Source: Acidobacteriota bacterium | GTDB taxonomy: Bacteria > Acidobacteriota > Terriglobia > Bryobacterales > Bryobacteraceae | Length of the DNA stretch: 10,727 bases | Direction: 5' to 3' | Assembly (NCBI GenBank): GCA_947466555.1 | Contig: CANIFK010000118.1 | Coordinates: 1 to 10,727, forward strand | In this document: one piece after another, positions 1-6,569 of the stretch | Position numbering within the stretch: position 1 is the stretch's first letter | Layout: each line of letters opens with the position of its first letter | The notes under the pieces: model-generated | What the model was told of the DNA's origin: nothing | The model's input: the letters and a program-made list of their open reading frames with translations, nothing else | Databases searched by the model: none | Position numbers and translations under genes: made by a program

Positions 1-1821
1 GACTTCGAAGCCGGCAAGCGTCACAATCTGCCCCACGTCCGCGTCATCGACGACACCGCCAAGATGACCGTCGAAGCCGGCGCCTATGCTGGCATGGACC
101 GTTTCGAAGCGCGCAAAAAAGTCCTGGCCGATCTCGAAGCCCAGGGCCTGCTGGCCGCCACCAAGCCGCACAACCTGCCCGCCAGCCTCTGCCAGCGCTG
201 CCGCACCATCGTCGAACCGCTCGTCTCCAAACAGTGGTTCGTGAAGATGGAGCCGCTCGCCAAACCGGCCATCGAAGCCGTTGAAGACGGCCGCATCCAG
301 TTCATCCCCGAAAACTGGGCGCACACCTATTTCCACTGGATGCGCAACATCCGCGACTGGTGCATCTCGCGCCAACTCTGGTGGGGCCACCGCATTCCGG
401 CCTGGCACTGTACCGATTGCAACGGCGTCACCGTCAGCCGCGAAACGCCCACCGAGTGCCAACACTGCCACTCGGCCAACATCGCCCAGGACACCGACGT
501 GCTCGACACCTGGTTCAGCTCCGGGCTCTGGCCGTTCTCCACTCTCGGCTGGCCGGACCAGACCGAAGACTTCAAGAAATACTACCCCACGTCGCTGCTC
601 ATCACCGGCTTCGACATCATCTTCTTCTGGGTCGCCCGCATGATCGTGATGGGCCTGGAATGCACCGGCGAAGTGCCGTTCCGCCAGGTTTATATCCATG
701 GCCTGGTGCGCGACGCCGAACGCCAGAAGATGTCGAAAACCAAGGGCAACGTCATCGACCCGCTCGCCGTCACCGAGAAGTATGGGACCGATGCCGTGCG
801 CATGTCGCTCGTCCTTGCCGCGCCTCCCGGCACCGATATCATCGCCAGCGAAGATCGTATGCAGGCCGCCCGCGGCTTCGCCAACAAGATCTGGAACGCC
901 GCCCGCTTCCTGTTCCTGAACCTGGAACGCGCGGGCGCCGAACCCTGGGCCCCGGAAGAAAAGACGTCCTATCTGCCGGAAGCCATCGATGGCACCGTGC
1001 CGCTCGAAGACCGCTGGATCTTCTCCTCGCTCAACACCTGCGCGGGCGAAGTCAACAAGGCCATCTCCACCTACCGTTTCCACGAAGCCGCCAACATCCT
1101 GTGGCACTTCTTCTGGGACGATTTCTGCGATTGGTACATCGAAATCAAGAAGCTCCGTTTCAAAGAGGGCTCGGGCCTGGACGCCAACTGGCGCAACATC
1201 CTCACCGTCTTTGAAACCTCGCTGCGCCTGCTGCACCCGGCCATGCCCTTCATCACCGAAGAGCTCTGGCAACGGCTCTGCGCGGGCCGTCCGGGCCGCC
1301 CGGCGTCCATCTCGCTCGCCCAGTTCCCGCAGTACGACGAAGCCGTCCACGACGCCGAAGCCGAGAAGTCGTTCGCTCTGTTGCAGGAGATCATCAGCGC
1401 CGCTCGCAACCTGCGTGCCGACGCCAAGCTCGATCCCAAGCAGCAACTGGACGCCTATATCTACTGCGAAGGCGCGGTGGCCGAGCTGACCAACGTGCAG
1501 AAGGAGTCCATCGAGCGGCTCGCCAACGTGACGCTGCAGGTGGCCACCCCGGCCGCCGAACGCGCCCGCGGCGCCAAGCGTTCGACGCCTGAATTCGATC
1601 TCGTCCTCGCCGTCCCGGCGGCGCAGATGGAGAAGCAGCGCGACCGCCTGGTGAAGGAAATCGCCAATCTCGAACAGGTAATCGCCAACTCCGAAAAACA
1701 GCTATCCAATGAGGATTTCCTGAAGAAAGCACCGGAAAAAGTGCTGGCCACGTTGCGCGACAAACTGGCCGACTACAAGGCCCAGTTGGACAAGAGCAAA
1801 CTAGCCCTGGAAGAAATGTAA
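1..1821 (+). CDS. valS: Valyl-tRNA synthetase, C-terminal two thirds (5' end outside window)
   Basis: Charges tRNA-Val with valine in the cytoplasm (class I aminoacyl-tRNA synthetase). The reading frame is open from base 1, so the start codon, the HIGH motif and the first part of the protein lie upstream; about 606 codons are visible. Codons 1-23 match the end of the editing (CP1) domain. CISRQLWWGHRIP follows, then two Cys-x2-Cys pairs (codons 137/140 and 153/156) that look like a zinc-binding insertion, then DTWFSSGLWPFSTLGWP. The class I ATP-binding loop is KMSKT (codons 243-247), a mild variant of KMSKS. The anticodon-binding helical domain follows, including DDFCDWYIE. The last ~65 residues form the Lys/Glu/Leu-rich coiled-coil arm typical of ValRS. 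The stop TAA shares its last A with the nadC ATG, so valS heads a likely operon of cofactor genes. Codon use here is more mixed (CTG and CTC) than further downstream. Confidence 0.97.
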   Translation, partial: DFEAGKRHNLPHVRVIDDTAKMTVEAGAYAGMDRFEARKKVLADLEAQGLLAATKPHNLPASLCQRCRTIVEPLVSKQWFVKMEPLAKPAIEAVEDGRIQFIPENWAHTYFHWMRNIRDWCISRQLWWGHRIPAWHCTDCNGVTVSRETPTECQHCHSANIAQDTDVLDTWFSSGLWPFSTLGWPDQTEDFKKYYPTSLLITGFDIIFFWVARMIVMGLECTGEVPFRQVYIHGLVRDAERQKMSKTKGNVIDPLAVTEKYGTDAVRMSLVLAAPPGTDIIASEDRMQAARGFANKIWNAARFLFLNLERAGAEPWAPEEKTSYLPEAIDGTVPLEDRWIFSSLNTCAGEVNKAISTYRFHEAANILWHFFWDDFCDWYIEIKKLRFKEGSGLDANWRNILTVFETSLRLLHPAMPFITEELWQRLCAGRPGRPASISLAQFPQYDEAVHDAEAEKSFALLQEIISAARNLRADAKLDPKQQLDAYIYCEGAVAELTNVQKESIERLANVTLQVATPAAERARGAKRSTPEFDLVLAVPAAQMEKQRDRLVKEIANLEQVIANSEKQLSNEDFLKKAPEKVLATLRDKLADYKAQLDKSKLALEEM

Positions 1822-2678
1822 TGGATTTCGACATTCACCACCCCGAAGTATTGGACGCGGTTCGCCGCGCTCTCGCCGAAGACATTGGCTCCGGCGACCT
1901 GACGACCAACGCCACCGTCGACGCCAATCTCATGGCCACCGGCCGCTTCATCGCGCGCCAGTCCATGACCGTCTGCGGCGTGGAGTTGATCGAACTGGTC
2001 TTCGCGGAGTTGGGGGGTGTCGATTTCCTGGGAACCCACCTGCATAGCGGCGAACGGGCGGCCCCGGGCGATGTCCTGGCCACCGTTCGCGGCAAAGCGC
2101 GCACGCTGCTTACCGGCGAACGCGTCGCGCTGAACTTCCAACAACGCTTGAGCGGCATCGCCACGCTGACCCGCAAACATGCCGACGCCATCGCCGGCAC
2201 CGGCTGCAAAGTGCTCGATACGCGCAAGACCACGCCCGGCCTCCGCCGCCTGGAAAAATGGGCCACCGTCTGTGGTGGCGCGACGAATCATCGCATCGGC
2301 CTCTTCGACGCCGTGCTCATCAAGAACAATCACATCACCGCCGCCGGCGGCGTGCGCCAGGCGCTGGAGCGCGTCCGCGCGGCCGGCGTGCCGCCCGGCG
2401 TCGCCATTGAAATTGAAGTCCGCACGCGCGGCGAATTGGAAGAGGCGTTGACGTTCAACGCCGATCATCTTCTGCTCGATAACCTCACGCCCGACGAAGC
2501 CGCCGAATGGATTGGCTTCATCGCCGGCCGAGCCAAAGTGGAACTCTCCGGCGGCATGAAGCTGGAGAAGATGCGCGAATACGCCAGCACCGGCGCCGAC
2601 TACATCTCCGTCGGCGCGCTCACTCACTCCGCGGTCGCGGTCGATATCAACTTCCGCGTATCGTTAGAAACGGCATGA
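1821..2678 (+). CDS. nadC: Nicotinate-nucleotide pyrophosphorylase (quinolinate phosphoribosyltransferase)
   Basis: Converts quinolinate and PRPP to nicotinate mononucleotide, CO2 and pyrophosphate in de novo NAD synthesis. At 285 residues it has the normal family length. Family motifs appear in order: EDIGSGDLTT near residue 20, then DTRKTTPGLR (133-142). GGATNHRIGLFDAVLIKNNH (152-171) follows, with the substrate-binding basic residues. EIEVRT, HLLLDN, ELSGG and GADYISVGALTHS of the phosphate-binding C-terminal barrel come last. The start is fixed by family alignment, by the one-base TAATG overlap with valS, and by a GGAAG Shine-Dalgarno-like stretch at 1809-1813, seven bases upstream. The stop overlaps the birA start by four bases (ATGA). 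nadA and nadB, its usual partners, are not in the window, so the NAD pathway is split here. Confidence 0.97.
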   Translation: MDFDIHHPEVLDAVRRALAEDIGSGDLTTNATVDANLMATGRFIARQSMTVCGVELIELVFAELGGVDFLGTHLHSGERAAPGDVLATVRGKARTLLTGERVALNFQQRLSGIATLTRKHADAIAGTGCKVLDTRKTTPGLRRLEKWATVCGGATNHRIGLFDAVLIKNNHITAAGGVRQALERVRAAGVPPGVAIEIEVRTRGELEEALTFNADHLLLDNLTPDEAAEWIGFIAGRAKVELSGGMKLEKMREYASTGADYISVGALTHSAVAVDINFRVSLETA

Positions 2679-3421
2679 ACTTCGACGTAGCCCGCGTCCG
2701 CGCCGCGCTGCCCGGCAGGCGCGTGGATTATTACGACACGCTCGATTCCACCATGACCGCCGCCGCGGCCATCCGCACTCGTGGCGCCATCGTCATCGCC
2801 AATGAACAGTCGGCCGGCCAGGGGCGCCACGGCCACGCCTGGCACTCCGAACCCGGCAGTGGCCTCTATTTCACCATCGTGCTCGCCCCGCGCTTGTCCA
2901 TGGAACTGCTGCCCGTGGTCACCCTCGCGCTCGGCCTCGCCGTGCAGGAATCCATCGCCCAAGTCTGCAACGTGCAGGCCGATCTCCGCTGGCCGAACGA
3001 CCTGCTCATCGGCCCGCGCAAATGCTCGGGCATCCTCACGCAGCTCGATGGCGATCGCGTCCTCGCCGGCATCGGCATCAACGTCAACCACGCTTCCCTG
3101 CCCCCGGATCTGGCCGCCATTGCGACAAGCCTGCGCCTCGTCACCGGCCGCCCGCACTCGCGCGAGGAGTTGCTCTGCGCCCTCGCCGGCGGCGTGGACC
3201 GCATGGTCAGCTTGCTCGAAACCGACGGCGCGCAGCCCGTGCTGGCGCTGTTCACCGCGCAATCCAGCTACGCCCGCGGCCGCCGCGTCCGGGTCGATCT
3301 GCCCGGCAAACCGCTCGTCGGCACCACCGCCGGACTCACGCCCGACGGCTATCTGCTGCTCGATGGCGACGACGGCCGGCGCCACACCATTTTGGCCGGC
3401 GGAGTCCGGCCGGAGAATTAA
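2675..3421 (+). CDS. birA: Biotin-[acetyl-CoA-carboxylase] ligase, catalytic type without DNA-binding domain
   Basis: Activates biotin as biotinyl-AMP and attaches it to the lysine of biotin carboxyl carrier protein. At 248 residues it holds only the ligase core and the small C-terminal SH3-like domain. The N-terminal helix-turn-helix of E. coli-type BirA is absent, so it should not act as a biotin repressor (group I ligase). Visible motifs are DTLDST (21-26), GQGRHGHAW (48-56, the biotin/AMP loop, usually GRGRRGRxW), RWPNDLL (105-111) with K116 in RKCSGIL, and GIGINVN. The ATG start is chosen because it forms the ATGA overlap with the nadC stop and places the first motif at the usual distance; the frame stays open further upstream inside nadC. 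The coaX start follows three bases after the stop, a pairing of birA and coaX seen in many bacteria. Confidence 0.95.
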   Translation: MNFDVARVRAALPGRRVDYYDTLDSTMTAAAAIRTRGAIVIANEQSAGQGRHGHAWHSEPGSGLYFTIVLAPRLSMELLPVVTLALGLAVQESIAQVCNVQADLRWPNDLLIGPRKCSGILTQLDGDRVLAGIGINVNHASLPPDLAAIATSLRLVTGRPHSREELLCALAGGVDRMVSLLETDGAQPVLALFTAQSSYARGRRVRVDLPGKPLVGTTAGLTPDGYLLLDGDDGRRHTILAGGVRPEN

Positions 3422-3424
3422 GTC

Positions 3425-4192
3425 ATGCTCCTCGCTCTCGATGTCGGCAACACCAACATCACCATCGGCGCGTTTCAAAACACCGAACTCATCGGCCGCT
3501 GGCGCCTGCGCACCATTCGCGAACAGACCGCCGACGAGTGGGGCATCCTGCTCCGCAATATCTTCTCGCTCGCCGGGCTCGATCTCCACGCCGTCGACGG
3601 CATCATCATCTCCAGCGTCGTTCCGGTCATCAACAACATGCTGGCTGAGATGGTGCGCAAATACTTTCATCGGGAAGCGTTCTTCGTCACCGCCGATACC
3701 GATCTCGGCATCAAAGTCCTCTACGATAACCCGCGTGAAGTCGGCGCCGATCGTGTCGTCAACGGCGTCGCTGCGTGGCAACTCTACGGCGGCCCTGCGG
3801 TCATCGTCGACCTCGGCACCGCCATCACCTTCGACGTAATCTCCAAACACGGCGAGTATCTCGGTGGCGTCATCTGCGCCGGCATCGGCATGGCCATCAG
3901 CGGCCTGTTTTCGAAGACCGCGCTGCTGCCGATGGTCAACTTCACCGCGCCCGAAAAACTCATCGGCACCAACACCATGGGCAGCATCCAGAGCGGCCTC
4001 TACTACGGCTCGCTGGGCATGATCGACGGCATCCTCGAACGGCTCGTCGCCGAACTAGGGGCCGAGACAAAACTCATCGCCACCGGCGGCAACGCCACGT
4101 TGATCCAGGAAGGCTCGCGCCTCATCCAGCATGTCGACGAGGACCTCACCCTCACCGGCCTCCGCCTCATCTGGGAGCGGAACAAAAAATGA
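3425..4192 (+). CDS. coaX: Type III pantothenate kinase
   Basis: Phosphorylates pantothenate with ATP, the first step of coenzyme A synthesis. At 255 residues it has the normal length for CoaX/Baf proteins of the ASKHA fold. Visible signatures are the phosphate-binding DVGNTN (6-11), GADRVVNG (107-114, with the expected catalytic base D109), DLGTAITFD (129-137), then YLGGVICAGIGM and the late ATGGNA loop. A GGAG Shine-Dalgarno motif at 3412-3415 lies nine bases before the ATG, inside the end of birA. The stop overlaps the next gene by four bases (ATGA). The family is monovalent-cation dependent and, from family knowledge, not feedback-inhibited by CoA as type I enzymes are. With birA, it supplies two cofactors used by acetyl-CoA carboxylation. 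Confidence 0.96.
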   Translation: MLLALDVGNTNITIGAFQNTELIGRWRLRTIREQTADEWGILLRNIFSLAGLDLHAVDGIIISSVVPVINNMLAEMVRKYFHREAFFVTADTDLGIKVLYDNPREVGADRVVNGVAAWQLYGGPAVIVDLGTAITFDVISKHGEYLGGVICAGIGMAISGLFSKTALLPMVNFTAPEKLIGTNTMGSIQSGLYYGSLGMIDGILERLVAELGAETKLIATGGNATLIQEGSRLIQHVDEDLTLTGLRLIWERNKK

Positions 4193-4875
4193 GCGAAGAG
4201 AGCTGGGCAGGCACTTACTTCAACTACTTCACCGAAATCGAGGAACACTTCCAACGCGCCCGCGGAACAAGCCTCTTCCTCATGTCCCCGCTCGATTGGG
4301 CGCTCGTCGAAGGTTGGAAGAACACCGGTGTGCCGCTCGAAGCCGTACTGCGCGGCATCGACGACGCCTTCGAAAAATACAACTCGCGCAAAAAGAAAAC
4401 CGCGCAGCAGGTAAATTCGCTCTCCTACTGCGCGCAAGCCGTCACCAAGGCTGCCGAAGAAATTCTCAATAATCGGCCCCAGCGCAAAGGCCCCCCAACC
4501 GCCGAAGAATCTCTTCCCAACGAAGCCCTGCGCACCGAACTCGAAAGCCGCATCCCCGAACTGGAAGCCAAAGGCTACACCTCGCAGGCAGAGGCCGTGC
4601 GCCAGATCGTCGCCAACTTCGCCGTACATCACCAGAATCTGGAGGAGTTGGAACAGCACCTAAGCGCCATCGAAGAGAAGATCCTGGCCCAGGCGCGCGC
4701 AGCGCAAACAGAGGCCGAACTGCTCTCCGCTCGCCAGGATTTGGAAGGCGAACTGCGCCCCCATCGCAGCCGTTTATCGGCCCCCGAACTGGCCATGCTC
4801 GAGAAGAGTTTTCTCGACCGCCGCCTCTTCGACAGGCTCGGTGTCCGCCGCCTAAGTCTCTTCTTTCTCCTATAG
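4189..4875 (+). CDS. Unrecognised 228-residue protein translationally coupled to coaX
   Basis: I do not recognise a named family. The start is the ATG in the ATGA overlap with the coaX stop, preceded by purine-rich sequence (GGGAG at 4173-4177, CGGAA just after). Residues 1-75 look like a compact helical domain rich in aromatic residues: YFNYFTEIEEHF, then SPLDWALVEGWKNTGVPLEA and a helix ending in DDAFEKY. A basic linker (NSRKKKTAQQ) follows. Residues ~110-200 are Glu/Ala/Leu/Gln-rich and probably form a long helix or coiled coil. The tail is basic, then hydrophobic (LSLFFLL). There is no signal peptide or membrane segment, so a cytoplasmic protein is likely. The 'middle helical domain plus coiled coil' plan could suit a DNA- or protein-binding adaptor, but that is a guess. 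Codon use matches its neighbours, which argues against recent transfer. Confidence 0.85.
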   Translation: MSEESWAGTYFNYFTEIEEHFQRARGTSLFLMSPLDWALVEGWKNTGVPLEAVLRGIDDAFEKYNSRKKKTAQQVNSLSYCAQAVTKAAEEILNNRPQRKGPPTAEESLPNEALRTELESRIPELEAKGYTSQAEAVRQIVANFAVHHQNLEELEQHLSAIEEKILAQARAAQTEAELLSARQDLEGELRPHRSRLSAPELAMLEKSFLDRRLFDRLGVRRLSLFFLL

Positions 4876-4948
4876 CCCGCGCTTTTGTTTGATAATAGGG
4901 AATTGACGTGCAACATTAACTCTTCCAGATCATCTATAGTGGTGATCC
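4876..4948 (+). promoter_or_regulatory. AT-rich intergenic gap, possible promoter of the TPR-yvcK-glmU genes
   Basis: This 73-base gap is the longest break on the + strand between valS and glmU and is visibly richer in A and T than its surroundings. It contains TTGACG (4903-4908, a good -35 match) and TATAGT (4935-4940, a good -10 match), but they are 26 bases apart, so they cannot be one ordinary sigma-70 promoter. TATAGT ends eight bases before the ATG at 4949, the spacing seen in leaderless transcripts. GGTGA at 4941-4945 could instead serve as a closely placed ribosome binding site. I see no hairpin plus T-run that would end the upstream transcript. A promoter here is likely on context; its exact elements are uncertain. 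Confidence 0.4.
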
Positions 4949-5494
4949 ATGTCCAAGTCGAAAACAAACAACTCGACAGGTAATCAGGAGACTCCCATTT
5001 CCAAGTCCAACCCGGCTAAAGCGGGCTCACCCGACAACCAGCTGACTTCCTTCGAGAAGGCCATGAAGCTCTTCCACAAACGGGAGTTTCAACCCGCGCT
5101 GCCGCTCTTTGATGAGGCCAGCAAAGGTGCAGATGTTTCCATTGCGCATGCCGCGCAGTTGCACGCCCGCATGTGTCGCCAGCGGCTGGAAAAAGATTCG
5201 CCGCAGTTGAAGACTTCGGAAGATAACTACGCCTACGGCCTCGCGCTCGCCAATCGCCGCGAACTTACCGGGGCCGAACAGTATCTCAACCGGGCCCTCC
5301 AACTCGCCCCGCGCGCCGATCACATCCTGTACACGCTCGCCCTCGTGAAGGGCCTGCAGGGTGACGTCGCCGCCGCCGCCGGATTCCTGTCGCGCGCCAT
5401 CGAGATCCAACCCGCCAACCGCACCACCGCGCGCACGGATCCAGACTTCCGCGAACTGCTCCACCACCAACCAATCCGCGAACTTGTCTTCTAA
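4949..5494 (+). CDS. Small TPR-repeat protein
   Basis: A 181-residue protein of unknown specific role. Residues 1-32 are Ser/Lys/Asn/Pro-rich and look disordered. From ~33 on it is helical: a first TPR-like pair (FEKAMKLFHKREFQPALPLF), a middle segment with two Cys-free helices plus one Cys (HARMCRQRL), then two clearer TPR units. One centres on YAYGLALANRRELTGAEQYL followed by NRALQLAP; the other on LVKGLQGDVAAAAGFLSRAI followed by EIQP. A closing DPDFRELL motif ends the fold. There is no signal peptide, so it is probably a cytoplasmic protein-protein interaction scaffold. An in-frame TGA at 4943-4945 makes this ATG the earliest start. Its last codons overlap the probable start of yvcK, so the two are likely co-translated; a partnership with YvcK is an inference from that. 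Confidence 0.9.
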   Translation: MSKSKTNNSTGNQETPISKSNPAKAGSPDNQLTSFEKAMKLFHKREFQPALPLFDEASKGADVSIAHAAQLHARMCRQRLEKDSPQLKTSEDNYAYGLALANRRELTGAEQYLNRALQLAPRADHILYTLALVKGLQGDVAAAAGFLSRAIEIQPANRTTARTDPDFRELLHHQPIRELVF

Positions 5495-6557
5495 CTCCAA
5501 GTCTTCGACGCCCGCAGCCGACGCGCTCCGTAAGCCGCTCCGCATTGTCGCCATCGGTGGCGGTACCGGTTTGTCGACTCTCCTCCAAGGCTTAAAAGCG
5601 TGGGCCGGCCCGGTTCGTCCCACCGTCGCCATCACCGCCATCGTCACCGTCACCGACGACGGCGGCAGCTCTGGCCGCCTCCGCCGGGATTTCGCAGTCC
5701 TGCCCCCCGGTGACATCCGTTCCTGCATGGTCGCCCTCTCGCAGGACGAAGCGCTGCTCAGCCGCATGTTCCAATACCGCTTCAAGGAAGGGCGCGGCCT
5801 CAAAGGCCACAGCTTCGGCAATCTCTTCCTCACCGCGCTGACGGACATCACCGGCGACTTCGCCCACGCCGTTCGCCTGGCTTCTGAAATTCTCGCCTCC
5901 CGCGGCGACATCATCCCCTCCACCGCCGCCAACGTCGTCCTCGAAGCCCAACTCACCGACGGCCGCATTCTCAAAGGCGAAAGCACCATCAGCAAAAGCC
6001 GCGCGCCCATCGACACCATCCGCATCATCCCCGCCTCCCCGCAACCCTTCCGCGAATCGCTCGAAGCCATCCGCGATGCCGATCTCATCACCCTCGGCCC
6101 CGGCTCGCTCTTCACCAGCGTCATCCCCAATCTCCTCATCCGCTCCATCCCGCGCGAAATCATGCGCTCCCAAGGCGTCCGCGCCTACGTCACCAACCTC
6201 ATGGGCCAGCCCGGCGAAACCGTCAACTTCACCGCCTCCGACCACGTCTCGGCCATTCTCAAACACTGCGGCGTCGCCCAGAAAAGCGCCCGCCGCCTGC
6301 TCGATTACGTCATCGTCAACAAAGCGCCCATCAGCAACGCCGCCCTCCGCCGCTACGCCGAACAGAAGGCGCTCCCCGTCGAAGTCGATCTCGACAAGCT
6401 CAACGCCATGGGCCTTCGCGTTCTCGAATCCGACATCGCCGACCGCGGTCCCAAGATCCGCCACAGCCCCGAACGCACCGCCCAGCTCGTCATCAAGCTC
6501 GCCCGCCTCGGCCGCCGCCGCCGTCAACTCATGGCCAGCGCCGCTGCGCGATCATAG
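5484..6557 (+). CDS. yvcK: YvcK/CofD-like protein (putative gluconeogenesis factor), probable TTG start
   Basis: Belongs to the YvcK branch of the CofD-like fold. In Bacillus subtilis YvcK is needed for growth on gluconeogenic carbon sources, affects cell-wall synthesis and binds UDP-GlcNAc. Motifs are IVAIGGGTGLS (21-31), TVTDDGGSSGRLR (55-67), GDIRSCMVAL, a KGHSFGNLFL stretch and LGPGSLFTSVIPNLL. The C-terminus is basic (LGRRRRQLM). No ATG lies close to the GGGTG motif. The only ATG upstream in frame is at 5361, deep in the TPR gene, and would add 41 Pro/Ser-rich residues. TTG at 5484 is the only ATG/GTG/TTG codon between there and the motif, gives 357 residues and overlaps the TPR stop by 11 bases. 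No Shine-Dalgarno is evident, so coupling to TPR translation is likely. CofD proper (F420 synthesis) is less likely given the motifs and neighbours. Confidence 0.9.
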   Translation: MSSNSKSSTPAADALRKPLRIVAIGGGTGLSTLLQGLKAWAGPVRPTVAITAIVTVTDDGGSSGRLRRDFAVLPPGDIRSCMVALSQDEALLSRMFQYRFKEGRGLKGHSFGNLFLTALTDITGDFAHAVRLASEILASRGDIIPSTAANVVLEAQLTDGRILKGESTISKSRAPIDTIRIIPASPQPFRESLEAIRDADLITLGPGSLFTSVIPNLLIRSIPREIMRSQGVRAYVTNLMGQPGETVNFTASDHVSAILKHCGVAQKSARRLLDYVIVNKAPISNAALRRYAEQKALPVEVDLDKLNAMGLRVLESDIADRGPKIRHSPERTAQLVIKLARLGRRRRQLMASAAARS

Positions 6558-6569
6558 GATTTAGCCATC

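Noticed and set aside
2624..3850. A 408-codon open frame on the - strand opposite birA and coaX
   Set aside because: It spans two real genes, is Asp/Glu/Gly/Ala-rich with no recognisable domain, and is explained by codon bias.
4876..4948. TTGACG with TATAGT as one sigma-70 promoter
   Set aside because: The spacing is 26 bases, far from the normal 16-18.
5592..6527. Long - strand open frame opposite yvcK
   Set aside because: Same antisense-shadow composition; the + strand carries the conserved YvcK motifs.
5484..6557. CofD (2-phospho-L-lactate transferase, F420 synthesis) as the identity of this gene
   Set aside because: The motifs TVTDDGGSSGRLR and GPGSLFTSVIPNLL fit the YvcK branch better, and no F420 gene is nearby.
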